Of a stretch of 7,084 bases of DNA, positions 5,361-7,084 are shown piece by piece; the stretch's first letter is position 1; each line of letters opens with the position of its first letter. The notes beneath the pieces are model-generated. The model saw only the letters and a list, made by a program, of their open reading frames with translations, was not told the origin of the DNA and ran no database searches. The stretch is from SZUA-287 sp036397975. GTDB taxonomy: Bacteria > Bacteroidota > Ignavibacteria > UBA10030 > UBA6906. The position numbers and the translations under genes are program-made. The stretch is taken from positions 1 to 7,084 of the forward strand of contig DASWHW010000229.1 of NCBI GenBank assembly GCA_036397975.1. The letters are read 5' to 3'.

Positions 5361-6602
5361 CTACTTCATCAGAATGAGATTGTTGACTTTGGAATAGAGA
5401 ACATTTCCTTTTGTAGTTGTGACGACCAACCGGGCGAAGTACACACCGCTTGAGTAACCGACAGCGTCCCACATTGATTTGTGAATACCTGCACTGTAAG
5501 ATCCTTCGGCAAGTCCTGCAATCTTTCGCCCCAACACGTCATACACCCCCAGTGAGACGATTGCTTCATCTGGCAAACTGAAAGAAAGTGTAGTGGTCGG
5601 ATTGAACGGATTAGGAAAGGTCTGCAAGAGCGCTATCGCTGAAGGAAAAGTAGCACTTTCAGGAGATGTTGTAATCGGTCCTGCAATGTGCAAATAATCT
5701 GCGACACCACGCAGCATTGCAAACGCAGTTGAATCGTATCCTCCTGCAGCCGTACAGTTCTTGTCCTCGTAGGTAAGCGCCAATACCGATTCCTGATGAT
5801 TGTACCAGAACCAACTCTCCGGATAAACCGTCGGCGCACCCCCCGTCCAACTAACGAAGTATGTATAAGGCTCGATCCCGCCGGGGAAATGGCTTTGCAC
5901 TGCGCCAATGTATTCTTGCTCAAGGGCTGCGAAGAGTTGTGATGTCCCTGACGCGGCATGATACACGAAGTACCGTCTGCACGCAAGCGCGGAGTGCATG
6001 TTAAGCGCTACCTTGATGGGATTCGGGCCTCCCATGAATTGCGTAAACACCCCACGGAGCACCTGCACTTCCGGCTCACCGGGAACAACTGCCCAGTTGC
6101 TCTCAATGTCGATACCATTCGCATTCTCACGCGGAAAGCTCAACTCGACTCCATCCGGATTATACATCGGCATGATTGTAAAGATGCAACTATCACGCAG
6201 CAAGCGGGCAAGCGGCGACTCTCCCAGGAGAATCTCTATCATTTCGTTGGTCACCCACGTTCCCTGTACTTCATTCGGATGCGTTCGTGCGTGAATCCAA
6301 ACACGTTTCCGTTCTGGTAACGGGATGCCGTTTGCCTGTATCGTAATCATGTACATCGCCCTGTTCTGGACAGTGGCCCCGACCGAATCGATCTGTACAT
6401 AGGGACTCCATGTCCATCGATCAAGGTCCGCCTTTAGCGAATCGTACCCATACCCCCAATTCAAGAGTGCTGCGGCCCGATACGCGTTCGTTGTCGTATC
6501 AGGATAACCACAGGGATCCTCATACAAAGGAATCACCTGTGCAGCGACATTGTGTGTTCCCACTCCGGACAACATTAAGAGAACAAAGACATAAATCTTC
6601 AT
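5361..6602 (-). CDS. Secreted M14-family metallocarboxypeptidase-like protein with T9SS sorting domain
   Basis: From the ATG at 6602 the protein has 413 residues. Residues 1-21 are a signal peptide (MKIYVFVLLMLSGVG..., cleavage near 'VAA|Q'). The M14 zinc peptidase domain covers about 35-305. H108 and E111 in 'HARTHPNEVQG' form the HxxE zinc motif, H203 in 'LNMHSA' is the third zinc ligand, and E279 in 'ALTYEDKN' is the catalytic base. 'RENANGID' and the 'GEPEVQVLR' segment (SEPE-like) also match the family. Where most M14 enzymes have D-L-N-R-N-W, this one has D-I-E-S-N-W (165-170), so the Asn and Arg that grip the substrate's free carboxylate are missing and its specificity is uncertain. 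Residues about 325-413 are a T9SS type A sorting domain ('FPNPFNPTTTLSF', 'VYDVLGRKI', 'YSSGVYFARL'). It is exported, and probably released or held at the cell surface. A longer in-frame start at 6638 would bury the signal peptide behind 12 extra residues. The gene ends in TAG and converges on its left neighbour. Confidence 0.9.
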   Translation of the reverse strand: MKIYVFVLLMLSGVGTHNVAAQVIPLYEDPCGYPDTTTNAYRAAALLNWGYGYDSLKADLDRWTWSPYVQIDSVGATVQNRAMYMITIQANGIPLPERKRVWIHARTHPNEVQGTWVTNEMIEILLGESPLARLLRDSCIFTIMPMYNPDGVELSFPRENANGIDIESNWAVVPGEPEVQVLRGVFTQFMGGPNPIKVALNMHSALACRRYFVYHAASGTSQLFAALEQEYIGAVQSHFPGGIEPYTYFVSWTGGAPTVYPESWFWYNHQESVLALTYEDKNCTAAGGYDSTAFAMLRGVADYLHIAGPITTSPESATFPSAIALLQTFPNPFNPTTTLSFSLPDEAIVSLGVYDVLGRKIAGLAEGSYSAGIHKSMWDAVGYSSGVYFARLVVTTTKGNVLYSKVNNLILMK

Positions 6603-6610
6603 AGTCAGAT

Positions 6611-6617
6611 ACCTTCC
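6611..6617 (-). promoter_or_regulatory. Ribosome binding site that fixes the M14 gene start
   Basis: The complement of 6611-6617 reads GGAAGGT, 8 bases before the ATG at 6602. This supports that ATG over the in-frame ATG at 6638, which would place the purine run inside the coding region and disturb the signal peptide. Confidence 0.65.
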
Positions 6618-6829
6618 AAAATCAACCAGTCGATACAATTAGGAGTAACAATGAACGAAAGAGCAGACGTGTGTCGAGGGATGCGTGCCTTCCATCCGAT
6701 CAATGCGAAAAAGAATCGGACAGTTGGCCTGTGTATTGAATATAATGAATTGAAGGGACTGATTCTCCGGTTCCCAATCAGAGCGTAAATCCGCAACTTC
6801 GGGAATGGGGTCTGTGTTTCCTCGTGTGT

Positions 6830-7084
6830 TCACACCTTCACCATCTTCCACTTCCCTTTTCGGAAAATAATTATCGAGGCAATTGCAATGGCAGACTCCG
6901 AGATAGCAATCGCACTGTAGACCCCTGACGGGCCGACCGCAAGAAGATTGGCCAGTGTGAAAGCAAGCGGGATCTGAAACATCCAAAACCCGAAGAAGTT
7001 GATCACTGTCGGAGTGCGTGTGTCTCCGGCCCCATTGAAGGATTGAGCGATCACCATCCCGTAGGCATAAAAAGGATACCCAAG
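6830..7084 (-). CDS. C-terminal fragment of a MATE-family efflux transporter (enters from the right edge)
   Basis: Eighty-four residues and a TGA stop are visible; the rest of the gene lies beyond position 7084. The stretch 'YGMVIAQSFNGAGDTRTPT' is the typical late-helix motif of MATE (multidrug and toxic compound extrusion) antiporters, which export cationic compounds in exchange for Na+ or H+ across the inner membrane. Two further hydrophobic helices follow ('FFGFWMFQIPLAFTLANLL' and 'GVYSAIAISESAIAIASII'), with a short basic tail (FRKGKWKMVKV), as expected for the C-terminal half of this 12-helix family. The substrate cannot be told from this part. It is on the same strand as the M14 gene but 227 bases upstream of it, so co-transcription is possible but not indicated. 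No clear terminator follows; CTGATT/AATCAG (6759-6764/6776-6781) is a 6-base inverted repeat without a T-run. Confidence 0.88.
   Translation of the reverse strand, partial: LGYPFYAYGMVIAQSFNGAGDTRTPTVINFFGFWMFQIPLAFTLANLLAVGPSGVYSAIAISESAIAIASIIIFRKGKWKMVKV

Noticed and set aside
6759..6781. CTGATT/AATCAG inverted repeat as terminator of the MATE gene
   Set aside because: Six pairs around an 11-base loop with no following T-run on the minus strand; too weak to call.
6639..6986. A 115-codon minus-strand open frame rich in cysteine, overlapping the MATE gene
   Set aside because: Its cysteines come from reading the MATE gene in another frame; the MATE reading is strongly supported by family motifs.
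1..7084. A defence, mobile or CRISPR-type novel system
   Set aside because: No spaced direct repeats, integrase, transposase, phage gene, toxin-antitoxin pair or nuclease-effector fusion is visible on either strand. The exonuclease and TPR genes are separated by 165 bases and look like ordinary chromosomal genes.

Overview
The window is bacterial. It fits a member of the Bacteroidota/Chlorobi/Ignavibacteria (FCB) side of the tree. The main evidence is two secreted proteins that end in a typical type IX secretion (T9SS, Por) C-terminal sorting domain with the 'YPNPFNPTT' / 'FPNPFNPTT' signature and the following 'VYDLLG' / 'VYDVLG' and 'SGVY' motifs. This form of the domain is especially common in Ignavibacteria-like and related candidate lineages. 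Base composition is a little above half GC by eye. Lineage below that level cannot be fixed from the sequence.

Layout, left to right. (1) Positions 1-2187 are a minus-strand block, read right to left. A membrane-anchored TPR-like protein (2187-1258) is followed by a stand-alone 5'-3' exonuclease of the Pol I N-domain/FEN type (1092-220). Then comes the start of an unrecognised basic protein that leaves the window at position 1 (157-1). (2) Positions 2188-2557 are a 370-base divergent intergenic region with candidate promoters for both sides and several short inverted repeats. (3) Positions 2558-5248, plus strand, encode a large secreted multidomain protein. It has a signal peptide, an N-terminal domain resembling NodB-type polysaccharide deacetylases, an Ig-like stretch, two golvesin-like domains around an ASH/DUF1573-like domain, and a T9SS sorting domain. 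(4) Positions 5249-5360 are a short convergent intergenic gap holding a 9-base inverted repeat. (5) Positions 6602-5361, minus strand, encode a secreted M14 metallocarboxypeptidase-like protein with its own T9SS sorting domain. (6) After a 227-base gap with no clear gene, the C-terminal end of a MATE-family multidrug/cation antiporter (7084-6830, minus) enters from the right edge.

The two sorting-domain proteins are probably both exported across the outer membrane, where they would process extracellular or surface polymers (polysaccharide and peptide). They converge, so they are not one operon, and no T9SS machinery is present in the window. The exonuclease and TPR genes are ordinary cellular genes with no visible link to the secreted pair. 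I see no CRISPR array, tRNA, rRNA, insertion sequence, phage gene or defence module. The window looks like an ordinary chromosomal region. The points most worth following up are the unassigned N-terminal domain of the large secreted protein, the altered substrate-binding motif of the M14 protein, and the cluster of TGAC half-sites in front of the large secreted gene.
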